Of a stretch of 64,000 nt of DNA, positions 33,446-41,462 are shown piece after piece. Origin of the DNA: an uncultured Lachnospiraceae bacterium (GTDB lineage: Bacteria > Bacillota > Clostridia > Lachnospirales > Lachnospiraceae); contig URUY01000017.1 in assembly GCA_900551115.1 (NCBI GenBank), forward strand, positions 15,054-79,053, written 5' to 3'. Numbering within the stretch: the stretch's first letter is position 1; each line of letters opens with the position of its first letter. The notes under the pieces were generated by a model. It saw only the letters and a program-made list of their open reading frames with translations, searched no databases and was not told where the DNA came from. The position numbers and the translations under genes are program-made.

Positions 33446-33862
33446 ATGGAAAAAATAAGAAGAAGCAGTGACAGTATTGTAAAAATTGAAGTAAACGATG
33501 ATGGTGATATCATTGCCATTGATTTGTCTGACAGAGAATTTCCCAACAGGTTTTATGCGCTGTTTGCAAACCTGCAGCACCGGGTAGAAGAGTTTGAAGG
33601 GAAAAGGGGTGAAATAGAGAACCTTTCCGTACCTGAACAGATCTGCACGGATATAGAGATGCATAAGGCTGTCATGGTTGACATTGATAACCTTTTCGGC
33701 GCCGGTACCTGTAAAAAGGTGTTTGGGGATATCGTACCTGATGTGGCTGAGATAACCGATTTCTTTGAGCAGCTTGTGCCTATCCTGCAGAAGTACGGAA
33801 AGAAGAGACAGGACAGCATTAATCAGAAATACAGCCCTGCACGTAAGGGCGGCGCACGATGA
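33446..33862 (+). CDS. Tail assembly chaperone-like protein (DUF6673-like)
   Basis: 138 residues, acidic, helical. It precedes a Gp15-like gene with a 4-bp start/stop overlap, replacing the gpG/gpGT frameshift pair of lambda-type phages. Probably binds the tape measure during tail assembly. Confidence 0.65.
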   Translation: MEKIRRSSDSIVKIEVNDDGDIIAIDLSDREFPNRFYALFANLQHRVEEFEGKRGEIENLSVPEQICTDIEMHKAVMVDIDNLFGAGTCKKVFGDIVPDVAEITDFFEQLVPILQKYGKKRQDSINQKYSPARKGGAR

Positions 33863-34407
33863 ACCCGATGCTTGACGGATACCCGGAAGATTATAACGGG
33901 TATCTGATACGCACCGATTTCCGCATCGGCATACAGATATGTCAGTGCCTTGCAGATGATGAGCTGAGCGAGTATGAGCGCATTGCAACGGCGCTGTATC
34001 TGTTGTACGGGAAAAGCATACCGGATGCCGAAACGGCGTATCACGGGCTTGCATGGTTCTTAAACGGCGGTAATTTGCCGGAGGAAAGAAACGGCGAAGA
34101 GGACGAGAAGAGTTTTGATTTTGATGTTGATGCCGGCAGGATTATTACCGGGTTTAGAAAGGCTTACGGTATCGACCTTGAAAAAGAATCCCTGCACTGG
34201 TTTAAATTTTTGCGGATGATTGGGGACTTGGGCGAGTGTGCCTTTACCAGTGTGATTGAGTACAGGACAAAGAAGATTACAAGCGATATGCCGGCAGAGA
34301 TGCGTAAGACCTATGCAGAGCTTAGAAAGCGGTATGCGCTTAAGCAGGATTACAGCGAAGAAGAACAGAGTGCCATTGCTGATTTTTTAGCAGCACTGGC
34401 AGATTAA
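33859..34407 (+). CDS. Bacteriophage Gp15-like tail protein
   Basis: 182 residues with the Gp15 family layout: YNGYLIRTDFRIGIQICQCLADDEL, then a central acidic linker (about 80-92) and SLHWFKFLRMIGDLGECAF. Probably the second assembly chaperone, just before the tape measure. Confidence 0.8.
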   Translation: MNPMLDGYPEDYNGYLIRTDFRIGIQICQCLADDELSEYERIATALYLLYGKSIPDAETAYHGLAWFLNGGNLPEERNGEEDEKSFDFDVDAGRIITGFRKAYGIDLEKESLHWFKFLRMIGDLGECAFTSVIEYRTKKITSDMPAEMRKTYAELRKRYALKQDYSEEEQSAIADFLAALAD

Positions 34408-34419
34408 CACAGGACTAAC

Positions 34420-34456
34420 AGAGCCAGAGCCTAGAGCCAGAGCCTTCCTTTTTGTT
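34420..34456 (+). promoter_or_regulatory. Fourfold AGAGCC repeat before tape measure (copy 3)
   Basis: AGAGCC occurs at 34420, 34426, 34433 and 34439, followed by a T-run, 15 bases before the tape-measure start. No CGGCTC partner is present, so it is not a simple terminator like the other copies. Confidence 0.55.
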
Positions 34457-34470
34457 TGTGAGGTGATACT

Positions 34471-37074
34471 ATGGCACATTATGATGGCGCTATAAGAATT
34501 AATACAAAACTGAATACACAGGGATTTAACACCGGTATACAATCCATGACCGCAAGTCTTGGAAAACTGGCAGCAGCAGTTGGCATTGCATTTTCTGTCG
34601 GTGCGCTTGTAAAGATGGGAAAACAGGCAATAGACCTTGCATCTGACATCCAGGAAGTTGATAACGTGGTAAGCAAGTCCTTCGGGCATATGCGTGGGGA
34701 AATGGACGCGCTGGCGAATACCGCAATAGAAAAACTTGGTATGTCAAGACTTACAGCCTATAAGACAGGTTCTACCTTTATGGCAATGGGCAAGTCCATG
34801 CTTGATTCCGCGGAAGATGCAAAGGATATGGCCCTTGCCCTTACAGAGGCAACCGGCAATCTGTCATCCTTTTACAATGTGACGCAGGACGTGGCAAGTA
34901 CGGCGCTGAAATCTATTTATACCGGAGAAACAGAGACTTTGAAGCAGTTCGGCATTGTAATGACCGAAACCAATTTACAGCAGTTTGCACAGGAGCAGGG
35001 CATCAGAAAGACGATATCTGCCATGTCACAGTCTGAGAAAGTAACGCTCAGATATAAATACGTCATGGAACAGCTTGCCTTTGTGGGCAGTGATTTTGCT
35101 GATACGCAGGATTCGTGGGCAAATCAGACCCGTATCCTGTCCGAGCAGTGGAAGGAGCTGCTGTCCATCTTAGGCAGCGGTCTGATTACGGTGCTGACCC
35201 CGGTAGTAAAAGGCTTAAACAATATCGTAGCATCCCTTATCAACGTGGCAAATGCAGCAGGAAAGATATTGTCCGACCTGTTTGGCATACAGGCACAGCA
35301 GCTGTCTGTAAATGCCGGCAGTGCGGAAGATGCAGCAGATGCCATGACCGATTATGGCAACGCCACAGAAGCTGCGGCAAAAAAGGCCAAAAACGCCACA
35401 GCGGCATTTGATGACCTTAACGTGCTGCAAAGCCAGCAGACGTCAGGTGGAAACGGCGGCGGATTTGGCGGCGGTAGCGGTGTCGAGTCAAAGCCTATAA
35501 TACCAGATGGTGATAGCGCAATGAGTCAGCTAGAGCTAAAAATGCAGTCATTATTAGATAAGTTATCGCCATTTACTGCGGCAATAAAAAAACTTTGGGA
35601 TGAGGGATTATCTAAGTTAGCTAGTTTTACAGTTACCGGGTTTAAGGATTTTTATGATAACTTTTTAAAGCCATTAGGTACGTGGGCCTTTGGTACGGAC
35701 GATGCAGGATTTACAAGGCTGATAAATATTATTAACAATGATTTGCTGAGCATTAACTGGGATGTGGTAAACAGAAATCTCAGAAATTTTTGGGCAGCAA
35801 TCGAGCCATACGCTGAGGCTTTTGGCGAGGGATTGATTGACTTTTTTGAGGATTTTTCCGACATATCCATAATAATTTTTGAAAAAGTCTTTGGGGAAGA
35901 CGGTTTAATAACGGGCTTGACCGATTTCCTAAACGCTAACGACCCGGAAAATGCACGAGAGTGGGGGTATGCACTCGCCGAATTGGCAACAGCATTTTTG
36001 TTGTTTAGGTCACTAGGTCCTGTAATCAGTAATCTCCAAAACGCTTTATCAGTGTTAGGCACATTGTTAACTATATATGTAGCCTATGATACATCTCCGA
36101 TAACGGCATCCAACAGGAGGATAGAGAATATTAGCAACGCCTTGGAAGAGTCGGGTGCAACATTGCCACAAAGGGAAGATTACGAGACGTTAGAGGATTA
36201 TAATGCGGCGCTCGCAGAATTCCAAAAAACTATTGAAGAATGTAGTAAAACAGCGTTTCAGCTACCGGGCGTTGAGTATGATGATGAAACTAATTATAAT
36301 AAATATTTAGTGGATTTATGGGATAATATAACAAAATTTAGAGATTATTTTAATAATCTAACCCTTGGAGATGATGTTTCTAAATTTTTTAATGATACTC
36401 TTTGGAATTGGGATATCTCTGGTTGGTGGGAAAGCTTGGACATTGGTGGAAAATTTGAAGCACTGAAGCAGAGTATAGCGGATGGCTGGGAATCGATATC
36501 GGATTGGTGGTATGATAATGCACCGTTGGCATTTGTCAGGGAGTGGTGGACGGATACGGTAGTGCCCTGGTGGAATGATACTATAGTCGCGTGGTGGACA
36601 GACACAGTGGTACCTTGGGGTGCAGGAGTAGTTGACGCAGTAAAAAACTTTGTGTGGGATGTTATACAGTGGTTTATGGATTTGGGTAAATCAATATCTG
36701 ATATAGTTGCAGATATCACTTATAATATAGCGTCTCTTTGCGGTGCAACGCAAAGCGTTGGTGGTATCAAAATGGGTGGAAATACGCTAAAAACGAGTAA
36801 TCTCCCACATCTGGCAACCGGTGCAGTAATACCTCCTAATCAGCAGTTTCTGGCGATTTTGGGAGACCAGAAAAGCGGTACAAATATAGAAGCGCCGTTA
36901 TCTACCATCGAGAATGCACTGCAAAATGTTTTTGACCGTAACAGTGGCAGTTTGGGTAATACCGGTAACATGACGGTGGTACTAGAAATTGACGGTAAGC
37001 AGTTTGCAAGAGCAGAACTGCCGCACATCACCAAAGAGGTTACTCGTATCGGCACAAACTTTAGAGTAAGATAG
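34471..37074 (+). CDS. Tail tape measure protein
   Basis: 867 residues. The N-terminal TAIEKLGMSRLTAYKTGSTFMAMG and the MALALTEATGNLSSFYNVT block are typical of phage tape measures. A hydrophobic segment (about 30-48), a Gly-rich hinge (about 327-340) and a long helical region follow. The middle (about 35.5-36.5 kb) is AT-richer than the ends, suggesting module exchange. A Trp-rich repeat, WWTDTVVPWWNDT and neighbours, lies near residues 690-715. It sets tail length and probably helps DNA entry. Confidence 0.9.
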   Translation: MAHYDGAIRINTKLNTQGFNTGIQSMTASLGKLAAAVGIAFSVGALVKMGKQAIDLASDIQEVDNVVSKSFGHMRGEMDALANTAIEKLGMSRLTAYKTGSTFMAMGKSMLDSAEDAKDMALALTEATGNLSSFYNVTQDVASTALKSIYTGETETLKQFGIVMTETNLQQFAQEQGIRKTISAMSQSEKVTLRYKYVMEQLAFVGSDFADTQDSWANQTRILSEQWKELLSILGSGLITVLTPVVKGLNNIVASLINVANAAGKILSDLFGIQAQQLSVNAGSAEDAADAMTDYGNATEAAAKKAKNATAAFDDLNVLQSQQTSGGNGGGFGGGSGVESKPIIPDGDSAMSQLELKMQSLLDKLSPFTAAIKKLWDEGLSKLASFTVTGFKDFYDNFLKPLGTWAFGTDDAGFTRLINIINNDLLSINWDVVNRNLRNFWAAIEPYAEAFGEGLIDFFEDFSDISIIIFEKVFGEDGLITGLTDFLNANDPENAREWGYALAELATAFLLFRSLGPVISNLQNALSVLGTLLTIYVAYDTSPITASNRRIENISNALEESGATLPQREDYETLEDYNAALAEFQKTIEECSKTAFQLPGVEYDDETNYNKYLVDLWDNITKFRDYFNNLTLGDDVSKFFNDTLWNWDISGWWESLDIGGKFEALKQSIADGWESISDWWYDNAPLAFVREWWTDTVVPWWNDTIVAWWTDTVVPWGAGVVDAVKNFVWDVIQWFMDLGKSISDIVADITYNIASLCGATQSVGGIKMGGNTLKTSNLPHLATGAVIPPNQQFLAILGDQKSGTNIEAPLSTIENALQNVFDRNSGSLGNTGNMTVVLEIDGKQFARAELPHITKEVTRIGTNFRVR

Positions 37075-37084
37075 GAGGTGCATT

Positions 37085-37480
37085 ATGGGGCAGTATACAC
37101 AGGGAATAAGTATTGATGGAATCTATTATGATGTACCTCTGATTGTAGTCCAGCGAAACTTTGATTTTTTGGACAAGTACGCAGAGAGAACCGAGGATGG
37201 TGACCTTAAAAGGGGGTTAATAGGCGTATATGCTAACTACACAATGTGCTTTGGTACTATTGATAATGATAGCTTGTATCAGAGCATCATAGACAAACTG
37301 ACGGAGCCGGTTGAGTACCATGATTTTTCGATACCGACAACAGGCGGTGTACATCAATTTAGAGGATACATATCGGGTCTATCAGACCAAATACAGAAAA
37401 TCAAGAGCAACACGGCAACGTTTGCCGGTCTGAAATGCAAATTTACCGCAAAGAAGCCGTTTAGAGTACCGACAAAATAA
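37085..37480 (+). CDS. Tail protein (DUF6711-like)
   Basis: 131 residues, beta-rich, beginning MGQYTQGISIDGIYYDVPL. It directly follows the tape measure and has AGGAGG upstream. Such proteins occupy the distal-tail position in related phages. The tail operon is then interrupted by the accessory island. Confidence 0.65.
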   Translation: MGQYTQGISIDGIYYDVPLIVVQRNFDFLDKYAERTEDGDLKRGLIGVYANYTMCFGTIDNDSLYQSIIDKLTEPVEYHDFSIPTTGGVHQFRGYISGLSDQIQKIKSNTATFAGLKCKFTAKKPFRVPTK

Positions 37481-37486
37481 TTTATT

Positions 37487-37528
37487 AGGCGTAAGTAGAG
37501 TATAAAATACTTTTATTTACGCCTTATT
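37487..37528 (+). terminator. Terminator after proximal tail operon
   Basis: AGGCGTAA (37487-37494) pairs with TTACGCCT (37517-37524), then TATTT. It separates the tail operon from the accessory island. Confidence 0.65.
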
Positions 37529-37575
37529 TGTAGTATTATTATGGCATATTATTTAACGGTGGGAGGGAAATATAT

Positions 37576-38013
37576 ATGGCTATTATAAATTGTCCTGAAT
37601 GCGGGAAAGAAGTAAGTGATAAAACAAGTAATTGCCCTCATTGTGGATTCCCAATTTATTTAGAAATTAATAACAGCCTAGAAAAGAAAAAATGTCCATA
37701 TTGTGGAACTGTCAACGAACATTATGTTACAAACTGTAAAAGCTGTAATGGAGCTTTGCCGGAATTGGAGCATTTATTTAAAGATAAAAAAGAGCAAGTA
37801 AGACCAGAAATATTAGATAGTGTATTTCAGTCAGGAACGATAAAATGTACATATTGTGGTTATGCTATGCCTCCCAATATAGATTATTGTCAAAATTGTG
37901 GGAGTAGATTGCATTCGGAGAAAAAAACTCCTATGTGGATGTATATATTATCTGCTTTTATAACTATAATTATTTTGAGCATTATGTTTTCTATAGGCGG
38001 ATTGTTCATGTGA
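37576..38013 (+). CDS. Multi-zinc-ribbon membrane protein
   Basis: 145 residues with three zinc-ribbon units: CPECG...CPHCG (6-23), CPYCG...CKSC (40-57) and CTYCG...CQNCG (about 95-112), then one C-terminal transmembrane helix (about 123-145). GGGAGG upstream. It is a second version of the zinc-ribbon/membrane theme seen at 9185. First gene of the accessory island; no terminator lies between it and the mini-CRISPR. Function unknown. Confidence 0.75.
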   Translation: MAIINCPECGKEVSDKTSNCPHCGFPIYLEINNSLEKKKCPYCGTVNEHYVTNCKSCNGALPELEHLFKDKKEQVRPEILDSVFQSGTIKCTYCGYAMPPNIDYCQNCGSRLHSEKKTPMWMYILSAFITIIILSIMFSIGGLFM

Positions 38014-38074
38014 GGTGTATTTAGAATAACAATAAAATGTTGGTAAAATAATAGTCCACATGCCATATTGGCAC

Positions 38075-38174
38075 ATTTCAACCCACAGGCCCCATGCGGA
38101 GCCTGACCTTTGCGATATTAATGACATTGGAATTTATTATGATTTCAACCCACAGGCCTCATGCGGAGCCTGAC
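38075..38174 (-). CRISPR. Mini-CRISPR: two type I-C-like repeats, one spacer
   Basis: Two 33-bp repeats (38075-38107, 38142-38174) differ at one base and enclose a 34-bp spacer (38108-38141). On the minus strand the repeat begins GTCAGGCTCC and ends TGTGGGTTGAAAT, the form of type I-C repeats, with an 8-bp CAGGCTCC/GGGGCCTG hairpin and a GCAT loop (one pair lost in the copy at 38142). No cas genes are in the window. In crRNA orientation it lies downstream of the repressor gene ending at 38190 and could be cotranscribed with it. It would need host Cas5/7/8c-type machinery. Confidence 0.85.
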
Positions 38175-38178
38175 AACA

Positions 38179-38215
38179 AAGCGCCTATACTATTCTGTAG
38201 GTGCTTCTTTTTTTG
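38179..38215 (+). terminator. Terminator between mini-CRISPR and repressor
   Basis: An 11-bp stem (38179-38189/38196-38206, with G-U pairs) followed by a long T-run on the plus strand. On the minus strand the following sequence is a poor U-run, so repressor transcripts may read into the CRISPR. The repressor stop codon falls in the loop. Confidence 0.6.
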
Positions 38216-38693
38216 GTGAACTGTCTTTAGTTTTGATGTCAGTACATATTGTATCTAGTAAAAAGGGAATGTTAATTAATAGAAAATCAACAATTTTGTT
38301 TAAATCTTCAATCGTTAAAGTATAGATTTTTTTATCGGTATTCAGAACATATTCTGTAGTGTATTTACTTCTATCGGAATCTATATTAATTATTTCAACG
38401 TTCCCATATAGTGTTGAAAATATTCCTAAAATGCTTTCACGAATTGCATGATTTTGTCTTGCAATTCGGTATGTTTCAGTTTTTAACCATTCTTGTCTAT
38501 ATTCTGGATAAAGTCGTTTTAAGCCAACGTTTAATGCACCAGCAATATTATTTAGAGTTTCTATTTTGGGTGTTCTTTTTCCATTCTCATACTGTGCTAT
38601 TTGTTGTTGAGATAATCCCAACTTTTCACCTAATTCTCTTTGAGACATTTTTGCGGCTAATCTATATTTTTTTATTTGTTCCCCAATATTCAT
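38190..38693 (-). CDS. Second XRE-family repressor
   Basis: 167 residues from ATG 38693 with GGAGGTGATATT upstream; a longer frame to 38834 is hydrophobic and overlaps the divergent promoter. N-terminal helix-turn-helix (about 5-58: MSQRELGEKLGLSQQQIAQYENGKR). The C-terminal part is unassigned, with a hydrophobic stretch. It is divergent from two Cro-like genes and a BRO antirepressor, forming a second complete immunity-type switch in this prophage. Confidence 0.8.
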   Translation of the reverse strand: MNIGEQIKKYRLAAKMSQRELGEKLGLSQQQIAQYENGKRTPKIETLNNIAGALNVGLKRLYPEYRQEWLKTETYRIARQNHAIRESILGIFSTLYGNVEIINIDSDRSKYTTEYVLNTDKKIYTLTIEDLNKIVDFLLINIPFLLDTICTDIKTKDSSPKKEAPTE

Positions 38694-38762
38694 AATATCA
38701 CCTCCAAATACATGGTACCACATAAAAAATAATATTAAAAGCAAAAGTTTGTTAAAAAAGAG

Positions 38763-38791
38763 TTGACAAAATACATATGCTAGTATATTAT
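38763..38791 (+). promoter_or_regulatory. Promoter of second Cro-like operon
   Basis: TTGACA (38763-38768), 17-bp spacer, TATTAT (38786-38791), upstream of the XRE gene at 38834 and within the divergent repressor region. Confidence 0.6.
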
Positions 38792-38833
38792 AATTAATAA
38801 CAAACAAATGTATGTAAAAAAGGAGGTGGAACA

Positions 38834-39028
38834 ATGAGAATAGACCGTTTTAAGTTAACTATGATTATGATGCAAAAGGAATTAACGCAGAAAGCACTTG
38901 CTGAAAAAGCCGGTATTTCAAGAGGAACGATTTCTTACATAAAATGTGGGAAATCTTGTACTGATGAAATTGGTAACGCCATCGCAAAAGCTCTTTGTGT
39001 TGATGTAACAGAAATCTTAGAGCAATAG
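38834..39028 (+). CDS. XRE-family Cro-like protein
   Basis: 64 residues, one helix-turn-helix (ELTQKALAEKAGISRGTISYIKCGK). Strong AAGGAGGTGG site. Divergent from the repressor at 38693 and likely its counterpart. Confidence 0.8.
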   Translation: MRIDRFKLTMIMMQKELTQKALAEKAGISRGTISYIKCGKSCTDEIGNAIAKALCVDVTEILEQ

Positions 39029-39063
39029 AGTTTTTCGTATACAGGAAAAAGGAGGCGTTGGAT

Positions 39064-39261
39064 ATGTTAAAATTACAGACAGTTAGGAAAACTAATGGTT
39101 TTACTCAAAAACAAGTAGCAGAGTACCTCGGAATGGCCGTGCAATCTTACCAAAGGATTGAATACGGAGAAAGGGGGACTAATGTAAGAAATTGGGATAA
39201 GTTGGAAGAACTTTTTAATATTCCACAGAAAGAACTAAGAAAAAAAGAACAAACACAGTAA
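39064..39261 (+). CDS. XRE-family regulator
   Basis: 65 residues from ATG 39064 (AAGGAGG eight bases upstream; an alternative TTG start at 39058 is less likely). Helix-turn-helix FTQKQVAEYLGMAVQSYQRIEYGERG. Second small regulator in the same operon, between the Cro-like gene and the antirepressor. Confidence 0.75.
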   Translation: MLKLQTVRKTNGFTQKQVAEYLGMAVQSYQRIEYGERGTNVRNWDKLEELFNIPQKELRKKEQTQ

Positions 39262-39366
39262 GTTTGCCGACCTGCGTGTTTGTTCTAGCAAGAAACCCGT
39301 AAACCACAGGAATCCTATATTCATTTTACAGGATTCCGACCTAAAAAACAAGTGAGGAATTAAAAA

Positions 39367-40218
39367 TTGAATGAATTAATGATTTTTGAAGGACATGAGG
39401 TAGAAGTATTTGAATTGAATGGACAGGTACTGTTTAATCCGTACCATGTAGGGGAGTGTTTAGAAATATCACCTGAGGGAGTAAGAAAAGCCATTACTAG
39501 AATGACAGAAAAGCAGGTTGTAAAACTTAAAAATTCGGATGTCAATAAAGTTGACGGCAGAAATTCTAAAGTGACAATTAGTAACTTTAGAAAATTACAC
39601 AATACAGGCGAAAACTTTCTCACTGAGAGCGGTGTGTACAAGCTGGTGTTTAAAAGCCACAAACCGAATGCCGAAGCATTTACTGATTGGATTGCTGATG
39701 AAGTGCTTCCGTCCCTGCGGCAGACCGGGCACTATGAAATGCCAAAGAGTAAGACCCAGTCCGAGCGCCTTGCATCAGTCAATAACGCCGTTAAGATTCT
39801 TACCCCCATGCTTAAAGCCGCAGGGTGTAACAGCAAGATACAGCTTTTAACTGCAAAATCCCTTTACGAAAAGGCTGGTATAGAGATTCCGGTGCAAATC
39901 GAAGCGGACAACCAGTATTTTGACACTGTACATATTGCCCGTAAGGTGGGCCTGTATTATCAAAGCTCCGGCAAGCCCGCAGACAAGGCAATTAATGAGA
40001 TTATCCGCCGTTTGGATATTCCGGCAAGCATGTACACTGAAACATGGGAGAGCAAAGGCAACTGGCAGGGAACCGTTAGAAAGTACACTCCGGAAGTAAT
40101 CATCATGGTAAAGAACTGGTATGCCGAAAACGGCTACCCCACAGATATTGAGTATACACAGTGTGATGGCACAAGAAAAAGTTACCATGTCATTTGGCAT
40201 GGCGCGGAGGTGGCATAG
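39367..40218 (+). CDS. BRO-family phage antirepressor
   Basis: 283 residues. N-terminal BRO domain (VLFNPYHVGECLEISPEGVRKAI...GVYKLVFKSHKPNAEAFTDWIADEVLPSLRQTGHY, about 19-119); the C-terminal part is a KilA-C-like/unclassified DNA-binding region. A TTG at 39367 is well spaced from GAGG; ATG 39379 is the alternative. BRO proteins relieve phage repression during induction and can act on other prophages. Confidence 0.85.
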   Translation: MNELMIFEGHEVEVFELNGQVLFNPYHVGECLEISPEGVRKAITRMTEKQVVKLKNSDVNKVDGRNSKVTISNFRKLHNTGENFLTESGVYKLVFKSHKPNAEAFTDWIADEVLPSLRQTGHYEMPKSKTQSERLASVNNAVKILTPMLKAAGCNSKIQLLTAKSLYEKAGIEIPVQIEADNQYFDTVHIARKVGLYYQSSGKPADKAINEIIRRLDIPASMYTETWESKGNWQGTVRKYTPEVIIMVKNWYAENGYPTDIEYTQCDGTRKSYHVIWHGAEVA

Positions 40219-40219
40219 T

Positions 40220-40357
40220 ATGGTAGAGTTCAAGGAAGAAGAATTGATGATTTCAGAAGACGCATTAAAATATGCAACTGATGATGAAATAAAGCAGTTA
40301 AAACAGATTTGCCGGCAGATTATCAGGCGTCGCAAAGTGAAGGAGGAGGTGGCATAA
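40220..40357 (+). CDS. Small acidic/basic protein, unknown
   Basis: 45 residues from ATG 40220 with GCGGAGGTGG upstream. Acidic N-terminus and basic C-terminus (CRQIIRRRKVKEE). Follows the antirepressor after 1 bp; shares its last base with the next start. Confidence 0.5.
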   Translation: MVEFKEEELMISEDALKYATDDEIKQLKQICRQIIRRRKVKEEVA

Positions 40358-40542
40358 TGGATGATAAGATGATAGCTGAAATGGTTGCTGCTATGAGTAA
40401 AGAAGAGCCGGAAAACATTGAAAGGCTTAGAAGAAAAGCACTGGAAGACCCGAAGAGACGTGAAGATGCTGAGTTCGTTCGGTTTGTAAATGCGCTGTGT
40501 GATGCCGCATTACATAAAAACAGCAAACAGAAAGCGGCATAG
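40357..40542 (+). CDS. Small helical protein, unknown
   Basis: 61 residues from ATG 40357, strong AGGAGGAGG site. Charged helical sequence (MIAEMVAAMSKEEPENIERLRRKALEDPKRRED). No family recognised. Last gene of the antirepressor operon. Confidence 0.55.
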   Translation: MDDKMIAEMVAAMSKEEPENIERLRRKALEDPKRREDAEFVRFVNALCDAALHKNSKQKAA

Positions 40543-40611
40543 CAGTTGACTTATCCACGCTCCTACACGAGTGGGGAAATGACCTGTTTGGCAATAAAAT
40601 TCAACTATACC

Positions 40612-40640
40612 TTGAAATTTGTTGTAGTTAATATTATAAT
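40612..40640 (+). promoter_or_regulatory. Promoter of small-RNA unit
   Basis: TTGAAA (40612-40617), 17-bp spacer, TATAAT (40635-40640). Confidence 0.65.
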
Positions 40641-40646
40641 ATGCTT

Positions 40647-40745
40647 AACAAGAGAGCCGAAAGCTAGATGAAGCTTAGCCGCCGGCGAGATGTGTACTAC
40701 AAAAGTAGCGCCTTATCTGACCAGGACGAGGGCGCTACTTTTTGC
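40647..40745 (+). ncRNA. Candidate small RNA with strong terminator
   Basis: About 100 nt between the promoter at 40612 and a 10-bp terminator (40703-40712/40731-40740, T-run). It includes an AAGCT/AGCTT hairpin (40661-40676) and one AGAGCCG word, and has no start codon with a ribosome site. It could be a free small RNA or a leader attenuator for the toxin-antitoxin operon. Confidence 0.5.
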
Positions 40746-40834
40746 GTCTGAAGATGTTGCCGACATTTCAACCACACTTACAAGCAGGAGCTTTATTTTG
40801 TATGACGCTCTGAATTAACTCCTGCATGTAGCGG

Positions 40835-40863
40835 TTGCAAGAAAAGAACAAATGTTCTATAAT
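40835..40863 (+). promoter_or_regulatory. Promoter upstream of Panacea operon
   Basis: TTGCAA (40835-40840), 17-bp spacer, TATAAT (40858-40863), about 40 bp before the DnaA-box cluster and 160 bp before the antitoxin ATG. Confidence 0.55.
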
Positions 40864-40902
40864 AAATGATGCGGAGATGAAAACATAGGTATTACAAAAA
40901 AG

Positions 40903-40934
40903 TTATCAACAAGTTTTCCACATTTTTATCCACA
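40903..40934 (+). promoter_or_regulatory. Three phased DnaA boxes
   Basis: TTATCAACA (40903-40911), TTTTCCACA (40914-40922) and TTATCCACA (40926-40934, perfect consensus) lie in the same orientation at 11- and 12-bp spacing, one per helical turn, followed by AT-rich DNA. This pattern is typical of DnaA-binding origins or titration/regulatory sites. Confidence 0.7.
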
Positions 40935-41022
40935 TTGTATTGAAAAAAAGTATTTTATAGTGTAAAATTTATTCAGAGAAAACATAATAATATAAATAAT
41001 CAAGAGAATGGGGGAAAGTGCT

Positions 41023-41457
41023 ATGGCAAACGTATGCAATGTGGCAAAATATGTACTTCATCGATATGGTTCGATGACAGCAATGAAATTGGAAAAATTG
41101 GTGTACTACTGTCAGGCGTGGTCGTTAGGATGGGATGATGTTCCTCTTTTTGAAGAAGATTTTCAAGCGTGGGCAAATGGTCCTGTTTGTCCACAATTAT
41201 TTCAGTGGCACAAAGGTGCCTTTATTGTTGATGAAAGTTTGTTTTCTCTTTGCCCTGATTATGACTTTACGAGTAAAGAGATTGAAACAATGGAAGCTGT
41301 ATTGAATTATTATGGAGATAAAGAACCTCAATGGCTTAGTGAATTGACGCATAAAGAGCAACCTTGGAAGGAGGCTAGAGGAAATACTCCAGTAGGAATG
41401 TCATGCAGTAATGTAATAACAAAGGAAAGTATGCAGCAATATTATGGGGGGCTGTAG
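41023..41457 (+). CDS. Panacea/SocA-like (DUF4065) antitoxin
   Basis: 144 residues from ATG 41023 with GGGGGAAAG upstream; ATG 41008 is in frame but overlaps that site. The family pattern is clear: VAKYVLHRYGSMTAMKLEKLVYYCQAWSLGW, FEEDFQAWANGPVCPQLF and the C-terminal WKEARG. Panacea-domain proteins neutralise many unrelated toxins. The next gene starts 5 bp later and is the likely toxin. Confidence 0.85.
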   Translation: MANVCNVAKYVLHRYGSMTAMKLEKLVYYCQAWSLGWDDVPLFEEDFQAWANGPVCPQLFQWHKGAFIVDESLFSLCPDYDFTSKEIETMEAVLNYYGDKEPQWLSELTHKEQPWKEARGNTPVGMSCSNVITKESMQQYYGGL

Positions 41458-41462
41458 TATTT

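Larger units (their letters stand above)
40543..41022. other. Regulatory gap: sRNA unit, long hairpin, DnaA boxes
   Basis: 480 bp without a protein gene. It contains a promoter plus terminator unit (40612-40745), a long interrupted hairpin (about 40774-40836; GCAGGAG/CTCCTGC with flanking TACA/TGTA and CAACC/GGTTG pairs), a promoter (40835-40863), three phased DnaA boxes (40903-40934) and an AT-rich stretch before the toxin-antitoxin pair. Confidence 0.7.

Noticed and set aside
33387..34407. Programmed frameshift in tail chaperone genes
   Set aside because: The two genes have separate starts with a normal 4-bp overlap, and no slippery sequence was found at the boundary.
34420..34444. Fourfold AGAGCC as a possible CRISPR or microsatellite
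   Set aside because: The unit is only six bases, has no spacers and recurs as a hairpin arm elsewhere, so a regulatory or degenerate coding origin is more likely.
40772..40836. ATTTCAACCACAC resembles the start of the CRISPR repeat at 38075
   Set aside because: Only the first 9-10 bases match, there is no second copy at CRISPR spacing, and the region forms its own long hairpin.
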